Shown here: piece by piece, positions 26,734 to 36,300 of the stretch
How positions within the stretch are numbered: the first letter of the stretch is position 1
How the letters are laid out: each line of letters opens with the position of its first letter
Notes under the pieces: generated by a model
What the model saw: the letters and a program-made list of their open reading frames with translations, nothing else
Told to the model about the DNA's origin: nothing
The model's database searches: none
Made by a program: the position numbers and the translations under genes
Source: JACKAQ01 sp020634975 [NCBI: Calditrichia bacterium]
GTDB taxonomy: Bacteria > Calditrichota > Calditrichia > RBG-13-44-9
Direction of reading: 5' to 3'
NCBI GenBank assembly: GCA_020634975.1
Contig: JACKAQ010000007.1
Coordinates: 57,521-121,520, forward strand
DNA length: 64,000 nucleotides

Positions 26734-29700
26734 GTGCTCGATACACCGATTGCGGTTGCGGGCGGATTGGCACGCGGTGGTATCTCACCGATACCCTCCG
26801 GTTTATTCGAACGCGTATCAACCGAAGAATTGTGGGTTAACGGTTCCGGCACGGCAACCAGCCACATCGACGGTAGTGGCACCGTGATCAACGCGGTGAA
26901 TACCGGCGTCGTTTCGTCGAGCTGGTTCAACGTGCAATACATGATGGGCGGCGATCGCAAATATATCGCAATCACCGGAAACAACAGCGCAGACAATGGT
27001 CCAAAAGTGCAGGTTTGGGATATCACCGATTCCGAAACCGATCCCACATTTTTGGGCGAAGGCGCACTGAGTTTCGCATACAACACCAATGCGAATGCCA
27101 CTGCCGATCTCGGATTTCGCAATAACGGCGACACCACGTTGACCGTTTTCCAACTGATTACCAACAACGGAATTGCGGCATACACCGTGGATATTCCCGA
27201 TCCGGTAGTTATTCCGATGGTATCACTCGCACAAATCCAGACCACACCGGATGGTAACGAGGGACCGTCCCCGTACGCCGGACAGATTGTCCAAACTTCC
27301 GGAACGGTAACCGGCAAAAACGCCAATGGATTCTTTTTACAGGATGCGCCCGGCGCATGGAACGGATTGTGGGTTTTCTCCCCATCATTTGCGGATTCCG
27401 CGCAGATCGGCGATAATCTGACCATCACCGGTTTGGTGGATGAATTTAGCGATGTCACAGAAATGCTTAACTTGACGGAATACGTTGTCAATTCAACCGG
27501 CAACACGCTGCCCGATCCGGAAATGGTTTCCACCGCCGATTTTTCGCAGGAAAAATATGAAGGCGTGCTGGTTCACGTTTCCGAAGCGGCAGTCACCAAT
27601 ACCGATCTCGGGTTTGGCGAATGGGAAGTGAACGACGGTAGCGGTCCGGCAGTTGTGGATGATTTTATCTTCGCATTTGCCCCGGACAGCGGCGCGGTGT
27701 ATAACATCACCGGTATCGGTCACTATACCTTTGGCGCTTACAAAATGGTGCCGCGCGACAGCGCTGATATCGAGCTGTTTGTTGCCGATCCCATCACCCA
27801 AAATTGGGAAAAAGGCGTTGGCGATTTCAGTTGGTTGACCACCGCCAACACCACTCGCGGCATGGGTTACAATCCTGTAACCGATCATCTGCTGGTGGTT
27901 TCCCGCGAAGGCGGCACCAATGTTTATGTATTGGATGCAGCCACCGGCGATTCGCTCAGTTCGCTGGATATGACCGGCGTTTCCGGCGGTATATTTTTAT
28001 TGAATATCGCCAAAGCAGCCGCAGACGGCGCGATTTACGCCTGTAACCTGGCGCTCGCCAATGGCGAATTCAAGGTCTATCGCTGGGCGGATGAAAGCGC
28101 GGTGCCAACCGTTGCCTTTACCGGAATTGTTACCGGACGCAGTGGCGATGCGATGGGCGTTTACGGCAGCGGTGCAAATACAGTCATTTATGCCAGCGGT
28201 TCGGGCAGCACGGAAATCGTTCGGCTGACCACTACCGACGGCGTCAACTTTACGGCTGATACGCCGATTTCGGTTGCCGCAGGTTTGGCTCGCGGCGGCA
28301 TTTCAGCAATCCCGGAAAGCATGGGCAGCGAATTGTGGGTGAACGGCACCGGTACTGCCACCAGTCACATCGATGTTAACGGCAACGTGATTGCCCAAAC
28401 CAACGGTGGCGTGGTTGCGTCCAGTTGGTTTAGCGTGAACTATTTTGCCGGCGGCGGCAGTAAATTTATCGCCGTTGCAGCAAATCCCGGAGCGGATTTG
28501 GGCAACAAAATTCAGGTTTATGACATCACTGATTCCGAAACCGATCCGGTGCTATATGCCACCGGCGAATTGAGCTTTGCATTCAATGGCAACGCCAACG
28601 CTACCGGCGATCTGGCATACCGGATGAACAATGACGGCACTGTGACGCTGTTTCAATTGGTGACAAACAACGGCATTGCATCGTATGATGTTGAGCTGCC
28701 CGGCGGCGCCATTGGTGTTCCGGTTTTCTCAACCAATGAATTGATTTTCGGCGAAGTGCCGCTCGGCGGATTGGAAACGCTCTCGTTCTCGATCGAAAAT
28801 CAAGGTGCGGCTGATGTGCAAATTCTCAGCGCAACGCTCAGCGATACGCTCTCGTTCAGCAGCACATTGCTCGGCAACGAGCTGATCCAGCCGGATTCCA
28901 CGTTGCTCGTGACGGTCGCATTCGCGCCGGCTGCTGCCGGAACGTTTGCCGATAGTCTGGTCGTCACCACCAATTACGGCACGTTTTCAATAGCGTTGAA
29001 CGGTTCGGCATACGAGCTGTATCCGTTGGATTGGCGTGTGTTGGCAGACAGCACCGATTGGTTCGGTACCAACAATCTGGTGCGCACCATTGCCTATAGC
29101 CAGGCAACCAATCATCTGTATGTCGTCAGTCGCGTTGGTGGCAATTTTGTGAAAGTGCTCGACGCGGAAACCGGCGAATTGGTAAAAGATCTGGATATGA
29201 CCGGATTTACCGGCACCGGATTGATTCACCTAAACATGGCTGCCGCCACAACAGACGGCGTGATTTATGCAGCCAACCTTGCGCAGGGCGGTGATTTCGT
29301 GCTGTATCGCTGGGAAAATGAAGATGCGATGCTCACCACCGCGTTCAGCGGTATTCTGGACGGTCGGGTAGGGGATGTGATTTCCGTTAGCGGACACGAT
29401 CACGGCACGGAAATCTACGTTTCGGGAAATGGCAACGCCAACGCATTCGTGCTCGGCACAGCCGATGGCGTCACTTTTTCCGTGACCGATACAATCCCGC
29501 TGCCGGAAGCCGATGCAGCACGTTTCGGGCTCAGCCCGGTGATGGATGGCGAATATTTCTTCATCAACGCGCCCGGAAAAGCGCCGCGTTACATCAAACG
29601 CAGCGGCGAAGTAGTTTATGCATTCGATACCGGTTTGGTCTCCGGCACGTCGATCAGCTATTTCGAAATCTTCACAACCGATTCGGAAACCCGCCGGTTT

Positions 29701-30246
29701 GTGGCAGCGCTCGATGGTTTTAGCCCGGGCATGCGCATTGTTGAACTACTCGGCGAACCCGGCGACAGCCTGATGACTGATTTCACCGTTTTGCCGGCAA
29801 ATACGCCGAAATACCTGACCAACGCTAACGGCAACGCATCGGCGCAGGCGGTGTTCAATCCGGTGAACAACAGCCTGGTTGAAATGGTGACCAACAACGG
29901 CATCAGCAGCTACAGCTTCGATATCATCGTTCCGAACGACAGCTTGCTCGTCGGTATCGACAGCGATCTGGATGCCATTCCGCAGGCATACGCACTCGGT
30001 CAAAACTATCCGAACCCGTTCAATCCGACCACGACTTTTGTGGTTTCGTTGCCGCAGGCTTCGGATGTTAAAGTGATGATTTACAATGTATTAGGTCAAC
30101 AAGTTGCTGTGTTGCAAAACGGCAAAATGCAGGCCGGTGAGCATAAATTCACTTTCGATGCCAGCCAGTTTGCCAGCGGCATGTATTTTTACAGAGTGGA
30201 AGCCAACAACTTCCGCGCCGTGAAAAAAATGCTGCTCGTTAAATAA
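26734..30246 (+). CDS. Giant T9SS repeat protein, 3' part (frameshifted)
   Basis: 1170 residues shown; homology in this frame actually begins near 26665, so there is no real start codon here. In order: the end of repeat 2 (GLARGGISPIPS); an OB-fold, ExeM-accessory-like region (about 27230-27780, QIVQTSGTVTGKNANGFFLQD); repeat 3 (27800-28700); an Ig-like choice-of-anchor/DUF1573-like sandwich (28720-29010, LIFGEVPLGG, SFSIENQGAADVQIL); a diverged repeat 4 (29020-29940); and a T9SS sorting domain (LGQNYPNPFNPTTTF). A perfect terminator hairpin follows at 30281. It is a surface protein of unknown role, plausibly adhesive or carbohydrate-binding. Joined with the 5' part it would exceed 1,800 residues. 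Confidence 0.75.
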   Translation: MLDTPIAVAGGLARGGISPIPSGLFERVSTEELWVNGSGTATSHIDGSGTVINAVNTGVVSSSWFNVQYMMGGDRKYIAITGNNSADNGPKVQVWDITDSETDPTFLGEGALSFAYNTNANATADLGFRNNGDTTLTVFQLITNNGIAAYTVDIPDPVVIPMVSLAQIQTTPDGNEGPSPYAGQIVQTSGTVTGKNANGFFLQDAPGAWNGLWVFSPSFADSAQIGDNLTITGLVDEFSDVTEMLNLTEYVVNSTGNTLPDPEMVSTADFSQEKYEGVLVHVSEAAVTNTDLGFGEWEVNDGSGPAVVDDFIFAFAPDSGAVYNITGIGHYTFGAYKMVPRDSADIELFVADPITQNWEKGVGDFSWLTTANTTRGMGYNPVTDHLLVVSREGGTNVYVLDAATGDSLSSLDMTGVSGGIFLLNIAKAAADGAIYACNLALANGEFKVYRWADESAVPTVAFTGIVTGRSGDAMGVYGSGANTVIYASGSGSTEIVRLTTTDGVNFTADTPISVAAGLARGGISAIPESMGSELWVNGTGTATSHIDVNGNVIAQTNGGVVASSWFSVNYFAGGGSKFIAVAANPGADLGNKIQVYDITDSETDPVLYATGELSFAFNGNANATGDLAYRMNNDGTVTLFQLVTNNGIASYDVELPGGAIGVPVFSTNELIFGEVPLGGLETLSFSIENQGAADVQILSATLSDTLSFSSTLLGNELIQPDSTLLVTVAFAPAAAGTFADSLVVTTNYGTFSIALNGSAYELYPLDWRVLADSTDWFGTNNLVRTIAYSQATNHLYVVSRVGGNFVKVLDAETGELVKDLDMTGFTGTGLIHLNMAAATTDGVIYAANLAQGGDFVLYRWENEDAMLTTAFSGILDGRVGDVISVSGHDHGTEIYVSGNGNANAFVLGTADGVTFSVTDTIPLPEADAARFGLSPVMDGEYFFINAPGKAPRYIKRSGEVVYAFDTGLVSGTSISYFEIFTTDSETRRFVAALDGFSPGMRIVELLGEPGDSLMTDFTVLPANTPKYLTNANGNASAQAVFNPVNNSLVEMVTNNGISSYSFDIIVPNDSLLVGIDSDLDAIPQAYALGQNYPNPFNPTTTFVVSLPQASDVKVMIYNVLGQQVAVLQNGKMQAGEHKFTFDASQFASGMYFYRVEANNFRAVKKMLLVK

Positions 30247-30280
30247 TTATTTGTCGAATTTTCCCAACATACACTTCCAA

Positions 30281-30317
30281 AAGCAGCTACGAATACCGAA
30301 TTCGTAGCTGCTTTATA
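30281..30317 (+). terminator. Rho-independent terminator after the giant T9SS gene
   Basis: A perfect 13-bp stem (30281-30293 with 30301-30313) with a seven-base loop, followed by a short T-rich tract. It separates the surface-protein genes from the mannosidase group. Confidence 0.8.
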
Positions 30318-30371
30318 TTGCAAAACTGGGAATTTCTGCGTATTCTTCCGGGTTCAAAAAGAGGGTTTTCG

Positions 30372-33035
30372 ATGATTGGCAAATTTGAAAAATATCAAGG
30401 TCTCGTTGTTTCGCACACCCATTGGGATCGTGCATGGTATTGGCCGTTTGAGTGGTTTCGCATTCGGTTGGTCCAAACCGTTGACCAAATTATCGAAATT
30501 TTGGACACCATTCCCGGTTACAAAGCGTTTGTTTTGGACGGGCAAACGGTTGTGCTGGAAGACTATCTTGAAGTAAAACCCGAAAAACGCGCAGATCTCG
30601 AACGACTGGTCAAATCGAAAAAATTGTTCATCGGACCGTGGTATATTTTGCCCGATGAATTTTTGGTGAGCGGTGAATCGCTCATCCGAAATTTGATGCT
30701 CGGCGATCGCATTTGCCGCGAATTTGGCGGCATGATGAAAGAAGGTTACGTGCCGGACCCGTTCGGGCACATTGCCCAAATGCCTCAGATTTTGCGCGGG
30801 TTCGACATTCGTTCGTTCATTTTTTCGCGGGGAATGGGCGCGGAAATCGAGCAAACCGGCAGCGAATTTCAGTGGGAAGCGCCGGACGGATCGCAAATTC
30901 TGGCACTCAACCAGCGCGATAATTACGGCAATTTGGCCAGTTGGGGATTCCCGTTCGAATTCGGCGATTACCGGAATCGGAAACCGGAAAAAGAACAGGC
31001 GCTCAAAGACGTACTGGCGTCCATCGAAAAAATTGCCGGTGATTCAACCACGCCTAACTTATTGTTTAACAATGGTGTAGATCATCTGCCACCTCAGCCG
31101 GAAGTGCCGGAACTGATCGAATATGTCAATCAACATTCCGACAACATCCAGCTCACCCACGGCACATTTTCGGATTATGTGGACGCAGTTATCGCCGCAA
31201 ATCCATCGCTGAAAACCATTCGCGGCGAGTTGATCGACAATTACCATCGCCCGATTTTGCTGAGCGTGTATTCCGCGCGAATGTATCTCAAACAGGCAAA
31301 TTTCCACTGCCAGCAGTTGCTCGAAAAATTTGCGGAGCCGCTCTCGGTGCTGGCAAAATTGGCAGCCGGTTCGGATTTCACGCCATTTTTGCAACAAGCC
31401 TGGCGCACGCTGCTCAAAAATCATCCGCACGATGATATTTGCGGTTGCAGCACCGACGAAGTGCATCGCGAAAATATGACGTTTTTCCAGCGTGTCCGGC
31501 AAATCGGCGATTACATTTCCGAGCGGGCAATTCTCGATATCGCGGAAAAAAATCCCGATAGCAATGATACGCGCAAGTTGTTTGTTTTCAATCCCTTAAA
31601 CTGGCAACGGAGCGATGTGTTTTCTGCAAAAATTCGCATCCCGGTAACGGACGAGCAGCAGCAATTTCACCAATCGATTGCGCTGAAAGACACGCAGGGC
31701 AAACTGCATCCTTGCCAAATAATTTCCAAAAAACCGCAATTCCGGATGGAATTATTCAAAGATGTGAATTACCACGAATACGATGTTCGCGTTGCTGCGG
31801 ATGCACTTCCGGCAAACGGGTTCGCCATTTTTGATATCGTGCCGGATGTGGAAGCAGCGACTGAAACCGATCTTCGAGCCGGTGATAGATTTCTCGAAAA
31901 TGCGTTTTACCGCATCGATGTGAACCCCAACGGCTCGTTCAATATTGTGGATAAACAATTCGGCGTAAACTATCCAAATTGTCATATTTTTGAAGATACG
32001 GAGGATACTGGCGACGAATACACCTATTCTTGGGCGGAGAACAGTCGAACGATTACCACGGAAAATTTTCAACCGGAAATCCGGCTGAAGGCATCCGGGG
32101 CGTTTTCTGCGACCATCGAAATTTCCGGTGATTTTTTGCTGCCGGCGAAACTGAGCAACGACCGCAAAATCCGCAGCAGCGAAATGGTGCAGTGTAAATT
32201 GCGCACGGAAATCACGCTTTTGGCAAACACCCGGCGCATCGAATGTCGCACTGAATTTGACAACGCTGTGGAAGATCACCGGCTGCGGGTGCTTTTCCCG
32301 AGCGGCAGCACTGCCAAAACCTGTTTTGCCGACGGCCATTTTGCGGTGATCGAACGACCGTGCTATTATCCGGGCAAACCGACGGCTGCGACGCGGTCGG
32401 AATATTATGCCACGCGCCACCAAAATACGTTCGTCAGTGTTGCGGATGAACAGTCCGGGCTGATGCTCGCCAATCGCGGTTTGCCGGAATACGAAATCAT
32501 CGAGCAAAACGGAAAAGCGATGATTGCACTCACGCTATTGCGCTGTGTCGGGTGGTTGTCGCGCAACGATTTTATCACGCGTGTCATTCAGGCGGGACCC
32601 AAAATTGCCACGCCGGAAGCGCAATGTCCCGGCAGTCATGTGTTCGAATATGCGCTGATTCCGCACCAAAAATCATGGCGCACCAATGCCGTTTTTCATC
32701 AGGCGCACAATTTTGCAACGCAGGTTTTTGCCCAATCGTTCAGCGGAAATTTCCCCGAAGAATGGCAAAGCATTAGCTTGATTCACTTCGATCATCCCGA
32801 AATTTGCATCAGCGCAATGAAGATTGCCGATGATGGCAACGGCATCATCGTGCGGATTTACAATCCGGGCGATACCCAAATTTCTGCGACCGCGACCGCG
32901 TTTGCACCGATCCGAAAAGTGCAGTTAACCAATCTCAACGAAGAAACCGGGGAGCTCGTTTCACCGGACAACGAGACAACTTTTACGGTGAATTTGGGGA
33001 AATACGAGATCCGAACATACAAAATTGAGTTTTGA
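30372..33035 (+). CDS. Alpha-mannosidase, glycoside hydrolase family 38
   Basis: 887 residues from the ATG at 30372, which has an AGAGGG ribosome site. The GH38 metal-binding motif is SHTHWDRAWYWP near the N-terminus. The nucleophile region is EGYVPDPFGHIAQMPQIL, with catalytic Asp in PDPFG, and the second metal region is HPHDDICGCSTDEVH. The middle helical domain and C-terminal beta-sandwich fill the usual 850-1,000 residue length. It retains terminal alpha-mannoside-cleaving signatures and no signal peptide is visible, so it is cytoplasmic. It should release mannose from imported oligosaccharides. The DUF4434 and epimerase genes follow closely on the same strand. Confidence 0.92.
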   Translation: MIGKFEKYQGLVVSHTHWDRAWYWPFEWFRIRLVQTVDQIIEILDTIPGYKAFVLDGQTVVLEDYLEVKPEKRADLERLVKSKKLFIGPWYILPDEFLVSGESLIRNLMLGDRICREFGGMMKEGYVPDPFGHIAQMPQILRGFDIRSFIFSRGMGAEIEQTGSEFQWEAPDGSQILALNQRDNYGNLASWGFPFEFGDYRNRKPEKEQALKDVLASIEKIAGDSTTPNLLFNNGVDHLPPQPEVPELIEYVNQHSDNIQLTHGTFSDYVDAVIAANPSLKTIRGELIDNYHRPILLSVYSARMYLKQANFHCQQLLEKFAEPLSVLAKLAAGSDFTPFLQQAWRTLLKNHPHDDICGCSTDEVHRENMTFFQRVRQIGDYISERAILDIAEKNPDSNDTRKLFVFNPLNWQRSDVFSAKIRIPVTDEQQQFHQSIALKDTQGKLHPCQIISKKPQFRMELFKDVNYHEYDVRVAADALPANGFAIFDIVPDVEAATETDLRAGDRFLENAFYRIDVNPNGSFNIVDKQFGVNYPNCHIFEDTEDTGDEYTYSWAENSRTITTENFQPEIRLKASGAFSATIEISGDFLLPAKLSNDRKIRSSEMVQCKLRTEITLLANTRRIECRTEFDNAVEDHRLRVLFPSGSTAKTCFADGHFAVIERPCYYPGKPTAATRSEYYATRHQNTFVSVADEQSGLMLANRGLPEYEIIEQNGKAMIALTLLRCVGWLSRNDFITRVIQAGPKIATPEAQCPGSHVFEYALIPHQKSWRTNAVFHQAHNFATQVFAQSFSGNFPEEWQSISLIHFDHPEICISAMKIADDGNGIIVRIYNPGDTQISATATAFAPIRKVQLTNLNEETGELVSPDNETTFTVNLGKYEIRTYKIEF

Positions 33036-33088
33036 TAACTATCTGATATTGCTGAAATTATAACCTATTCCACGGACTTGAGAGAGTG

Positions 33089-33985
33089 ATGAAAAAAATT
33101 ACAGGAACGTTTATCGACGAAATAACATTTGACATTCCCCCGCAAAACTGGGGCAAAAAAGAGTGGCAGCGGGAGTTTGAAATTTTCAATGAAATCGGTA
33201 TCGATACGGCAATCATTATTCGCGGCGGCTACAAACGCCACAGCGTTTTTCCCTCCAAAATTGTCGGTGATACGCATACGACCGATCTCGCACGACTATT
33301 TTTGGATGCGGCGCATAAAAACGGCGTCAAACTCTATTTTGGCATTTTCGATACCGGCATTTTTGAACAGGGTAAATGGGATTTGTGGCGCGAAGAAGTC
33401 GCCGCCAACCAAAAATTTATTGCGGAAGTGCTGTCACGCTACGGCGATTCGCCCGCGTTTCACGGCTGGTATATTTCCCACGAAACCAGCGTTTTTGTGC
33501 CGGGCATCCGCGATTTTTATCACCACATCAGCAATCATATGAAAGACGTTACGCCGGAAAAACCGGTGCTGATTTCGCCATATTATTCGAGCGGTGTGGT
33601 GCATGCGGAAAACGAAATGGTGCGGAATATGGACGAATTTGCTGATGAATGGCGCAACATGCTCGGCAAAATTTCATCGATCGATATTTGCGCATTTCAG
33701 GATGGCACCTGCCGATTGGAGCAATTGCCGATGTATATGGAAACCATCAAAACCGTTTGCACGGAAGCCGGGATTGAGCTGTGGAACAACACCGAAACGT
33801 TTTCGCGCGATTTTCCGATCAAATTTCCGCCGACGGATTACCGGCGATTGCTGGAAAAATTGCGCATCACTTCACCATTTGTTGAAAAACAAATTACGTT
33901 TGAATTTTCCCATTTTATGAGCCCGCAGTCGGTGTGGCCGGCAGCGCGCAATTTATTTGATCGTTACGCCGAGGCATTATTGTGA
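33089..33985 (+). CDS. DUF4434 family protein (putative glycoside-hydrolase-like)
   Basis: 298 residues starting at the second codon of the open frame (ATG 33089; GTG three bases earlier). [31 protein letters not shown] and [11 protein letters not shown], followed by [10 protein letters not shown], match the DUF4434 barrel, which is associated with glycan-active loci. A candidate acid is the Glu in HETS, placed like the acid/base of related barrels; this is inference. It overlaps the next gene by four bases and follows the mannosidase by about 50. No signal peptide is seen, so it is probably cytoplasmic. Confidence 0.75.
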   Translation: MKKITGTFIDEITFDIPPQNWGKKEWQREFEIFNEIGIDTAIIIRGGYKRHSVFPSKIVGDTHTTDLARLFLDAAHKNGVKLYFGIFDTGIFEQGKWDLWREEVAANQKFIAEVLSRYGDSPAFHGWYISHETSVFVPGIRDFYHHISNHMKDVTPEKPVLISPYYSSGVVHAENEMVRNMDEFADEWRNMLGKISSIDICAFQDGTCRLEQLPMYMETIKTVCTEAGIELWNNTETFSRDFPIKFPPTDYRRLLEKLRITSPFVEKQITFEFSHFMSPQSVWPAARNLFDRYAEALL

Positions 33986-35163
33986 ACAGCAACCCGAAAA
34001 TCGATGGTGCGAAATTGGCAGCCCAATATCGCAATGCATTGCTCAGCGATGTGATCCCGTTTTGGGAAAAATTTTCGATTGACCGGGAAATGGGCGGTTA
34101 TTTTACCTGCCTCAATCGCGACGGCAGCGTGTTTGATACCGATAAATTTATCTGGCTACAAGCGCGGCAGGTCTGGCTGTTTTCGATGCTTTACAATCGT
34201 TTGGAACAGCGGGAGAGCTGGCTGGAAATCGCCAAAAACGGCGCAGAATTTCTCAAAAAATATGGGATGGATGACAACGGCAACTGGTATTTTTCGCTGA
34301 CGCGCGACGGGAAACCACTGGTTCAGCCATACAATATTTTCTCCGATTGTTTTGCTGCGATGGCGTTCAGTCAATTTGCGCTGGCTGCAAATGATGAAAA
34401 AGCGAAAGATATCGCTGAACAGACTTTTCGCAATATTCTCCGGCGAACGGATAATCCCAAAGGCAAATACAATAAAATTGTGCCGGGCACGCGCCCGATG
34501 ATCAATCTGGCGCTGCCGATGATTTTGGCAAATCTGACGATTGAACTGGCGTGGATGCTCGATAAACAAACCGTTGACGATGCCACAAACATGTGCATCG
34601 AACAGGTGCTCGGCAAATTTCTGCATCCGGAAAAAGGCATTTTGATGGAAAATGTATCGCCGGATGGCGAATTACTGGATTGTTTTGAGGGCAGGGTAGT
34701 GAATCCCGGGCATGGCATCGAGGCGATGTGGTTTTTGATGGATATCGCCGAACGTTCCGGCGATGCTTCGCTGATTGATCGCTGCATCACGGTTGTGTTA
34801 AATACGCTGGATTTTGGGTGGGATGCCGAAGTTGGCGGCATTTTCTATTTTTTGGATGTGCGCAACAATCCGCCGCAGCAGTTAGAGTGGGATCAAAAAT
34901 TGTGGTGGGTGCATCTGGAAACGCTGGTTGCGCTGGCGATGGCATATCGGCTCACCGGACGTGCGGATTGTCTGGCGTGGTATCAACGCGTTCACGAATA
35001 CAGCTGGCAGCATTTTCCCGATCCGCAATTTGGCGAATGGTTCGGCTATCTCAATCGTCGGGGCGAGCCGCTGCTGCAATTGAAAGGCGGCAAGTGGAAA
35101 GGCTGTTTTCATGTTCCGCGAGCGCTGTTTATGTGCATGCGGCAATTTGAATCCATTCGTTAA
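33982..35163 (+). CDS. AGE-family epimerase (N-acylglucosamine / cellobiose 2-epimerase type)
   Basis: 393 residues with a GTG start overlapping the DUF4434 stop (GTGA). It has the (alpha/alpha)6 barrel signatures of the family: [43 protein letters not shown] (conserved His), [17 protein letters not shown] and [12 protein letters not shown]. Family enzymes interconvert C2 epimers, such as GlcNAc/ManNAc, glucose/mannose or reducing-end sugars of disaccharides. Beside a GH38 mannosidase the likely job is converting mannose or a mannose-ended disaccharide. The exact substrate cannot be told from the sequence. Confidence 0.85.
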   Translation: MNSNPKIDGAKLAAQYRNALLSDVIPFWEKFSIDREMGGYFTCLNRDGSVFDTDKFIWLQARQVWLFSMLYNRLEQRESWLEIAKNGAEFLKKYGMDDNGNWYFSLTRDGKPLVQPYNIFSDCFAAMAFSQFALAANDEKAKDIAEQTFRNILRRTDNPKGKYNKIVPGTRPMINLALPMILANLTIELAWMLDKQTVDDATNMCIEQVLGKFLHPEKGILMENVSPDGELLDCFEGRVVNPGHGIEAMWFLMDIAERSGDASLIDRCITVVLNTLDFGWDAEVGGIFYFLDVRNNPPQQLEWDQKLWWVHLETLVALAMAYRLTGRADCLAWYQRVHEYSWQHFPDPQFGEWFGYLNRRGEPLLQLKGGKWKGCFHVPRALFMCMRQFESIR

Positions 35164-35497
35164 GTGGTTGTAAAATTTTGACTTGCTTTGTTAGCGAGAT
35201 TATCGTTCGCAAACAATTGGCTTCACATTTCCTTCCGAAATACATTTTCGCAAATCTCTCTATTTCAAAATTTAACACACCGATTTTCCAATTCGTTGAA
35301 TTTGTTTACAACGATCGTTGAATTTCTTTACAAAGCTAAGTCTTTTAATAACAATGCGTTGCGGCTTTGCTGTGTTTGCGGCGGCTATTGCGGTGTAAAT
35401 TAATTCAACGATCGTTTTTTTACAGTTGATGATAATTTTTACATGATACCCATCTAAGTATAATAAAAACAATTACTTGATGGATTAGTAAATATTA
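35164..35497. promoter_or_regulatory. AT-rich intergenic region with enhancer-like repeats
   Basis: No gene is seen in this stretch. CGTTGAATTT occurs twice as direct copies 22 bases apart (35294-35303 and 35316-35325). An exact 14-base inverted copy (35311-35324 and 35402-35415, ACGATCGTTGAATT and its complement) flanks the interval. The copies sit about 85-205 bases before the sigma-54 promoter, the usual place for activator-binding sites. Confidence 0.6.
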
Positions 35498-35513
35498 TGG
35501 CACAGGAATTGTC
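35498..35513 (+). promoter_or_regulatory. Sigma-54 (RpoN) -24/-12 promoter
   Basis: TGGCACAGGAATTGTC has the GG of the -24 box and the TTG of the -12 box at the required spacing; only the C of the canonical GC is replaced by T. The gene start follows about 57 bases later. The neighbouring NtrC-type activator makes this the likely regulated promoter of the redox operon. Confidence 0.7.
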
Positions 35514-35569
35514 TTATACTTATGTGAAATGATTTACAATGTAATCAACTATAATTAAGGAGTTATATC

Positions 35570-36235
35570 ATGGTCGTATTAATGGTTATTCTAACAATCG
35601 TGCTGGGCATTTCTGTTGATTATGTTATTCAACGCAGAAAACAAATCGGGCTTGCATCATCGCCGGCATTAGGCGTATCACCCATTTCCAGCACCCTTTC
35701 ATTATTGCCAAAAGGCATCTTTTTACAACCGTCGATGACGTGGACAAAAATTCTGGACGATGGCGAAATTGCTGTTGGCATTCACCCGATTTTGATGGGT
35801 GTTGTCGGTGAACCGGATGCCATCGAACTGCACGAACCCGGATTGCAAATTGCAAAAGGGGAGGGGCTGATTAACATCCGCAAAGGGAACCATTCGCTGG
35901 TTCTCAAATCTCCGGTTGTCGGACAAATTATGGCGATCAATTCTTCAGTCGTCGAACATCCGACCTGGGAAAGCCTCAGCAAAAACTGGTTGTTTGTGTT
36001 GAAGCCGGAACAAATTGCCAACGAAATTCCGCAATGGCAGTTCGCTGAAAAAGCAGAAACCTGGACAAAAACAAAACTTCAACAGCTCAAAAATTTCTTT
36101 GCCGAACAAGTTCCGGATAACGGTCTCGGATTAACACTCGCCGATGGCGGGGATATTCCGGTCGGTGTTTTGGCACATTTTGATGAAAAAGTATGGAAAA
36201 AATTTGAAACGGAATTCTGCGAAACCGGCAGCTGA
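35570..36235 (+). CDS. Glycine-cleavage-H-like protein with N-terminal membrane segment
   Basis: 221 residues with a TAAGGAG ribosome site. Residues 2-20 form a membrane anchor, then residues about 55-150 match the H-protein/lipoyl fold: EIAVGIHPILMGVVGEPDAIEL aligns to the [21 protein letters not shown] region of E. coli GcvH. At the place of its lipoyl-lysine this protein reads IRKGNHSL (residues 103-110); the aligned residue is Asn, with a Lys two positions earlier, so lipoylation is doubtful. It is the first gene of a four-gene operon with an FeS protein, NrfD and a second H-like protein. It presumably carries an intermediate or electron for that membrane complex; this is inference. Confidence 0.7.
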   Translation: MVVLMVILTIVLGISVDYVIQRRKQIGLASSPALGVSPISSTLSLLPKGIFLQPSMTWTKILDDGEIAVGIHPILMGVVGEPDAIELHEPGLQIAKGEGLINIRKGNHSLVLKSPVVGQIMAINSSVVEHPTWESLSKNWLFVLKPEQIANEIPQWQFAEKAETWTKTKLQQLKNFFAEQVPDNGLGLTLADGGDIPVGVLAHFDEKVWKKFETEFCETGS

Positions 36236-36300
36236 TTATTGTCGCTTGCTGAATCCAAAACTGAACTGTTCGACGCAAAGAATTTGAAAAAGGAGAAAAA

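Noticed and set aside
26658-26740. Programmed frameshift in the giant T9SS protein
   Set aside because: No slippery heptamer or obvious stimulating structure; sister repeats suggest simply one missing base.
35164-35569. tRNA or riboswitch in the gap before the H-like gene
   Set aside because: No cloverleaf or conserved aptamer pattern; the repeats and the sigma-54 box explain the structure better.
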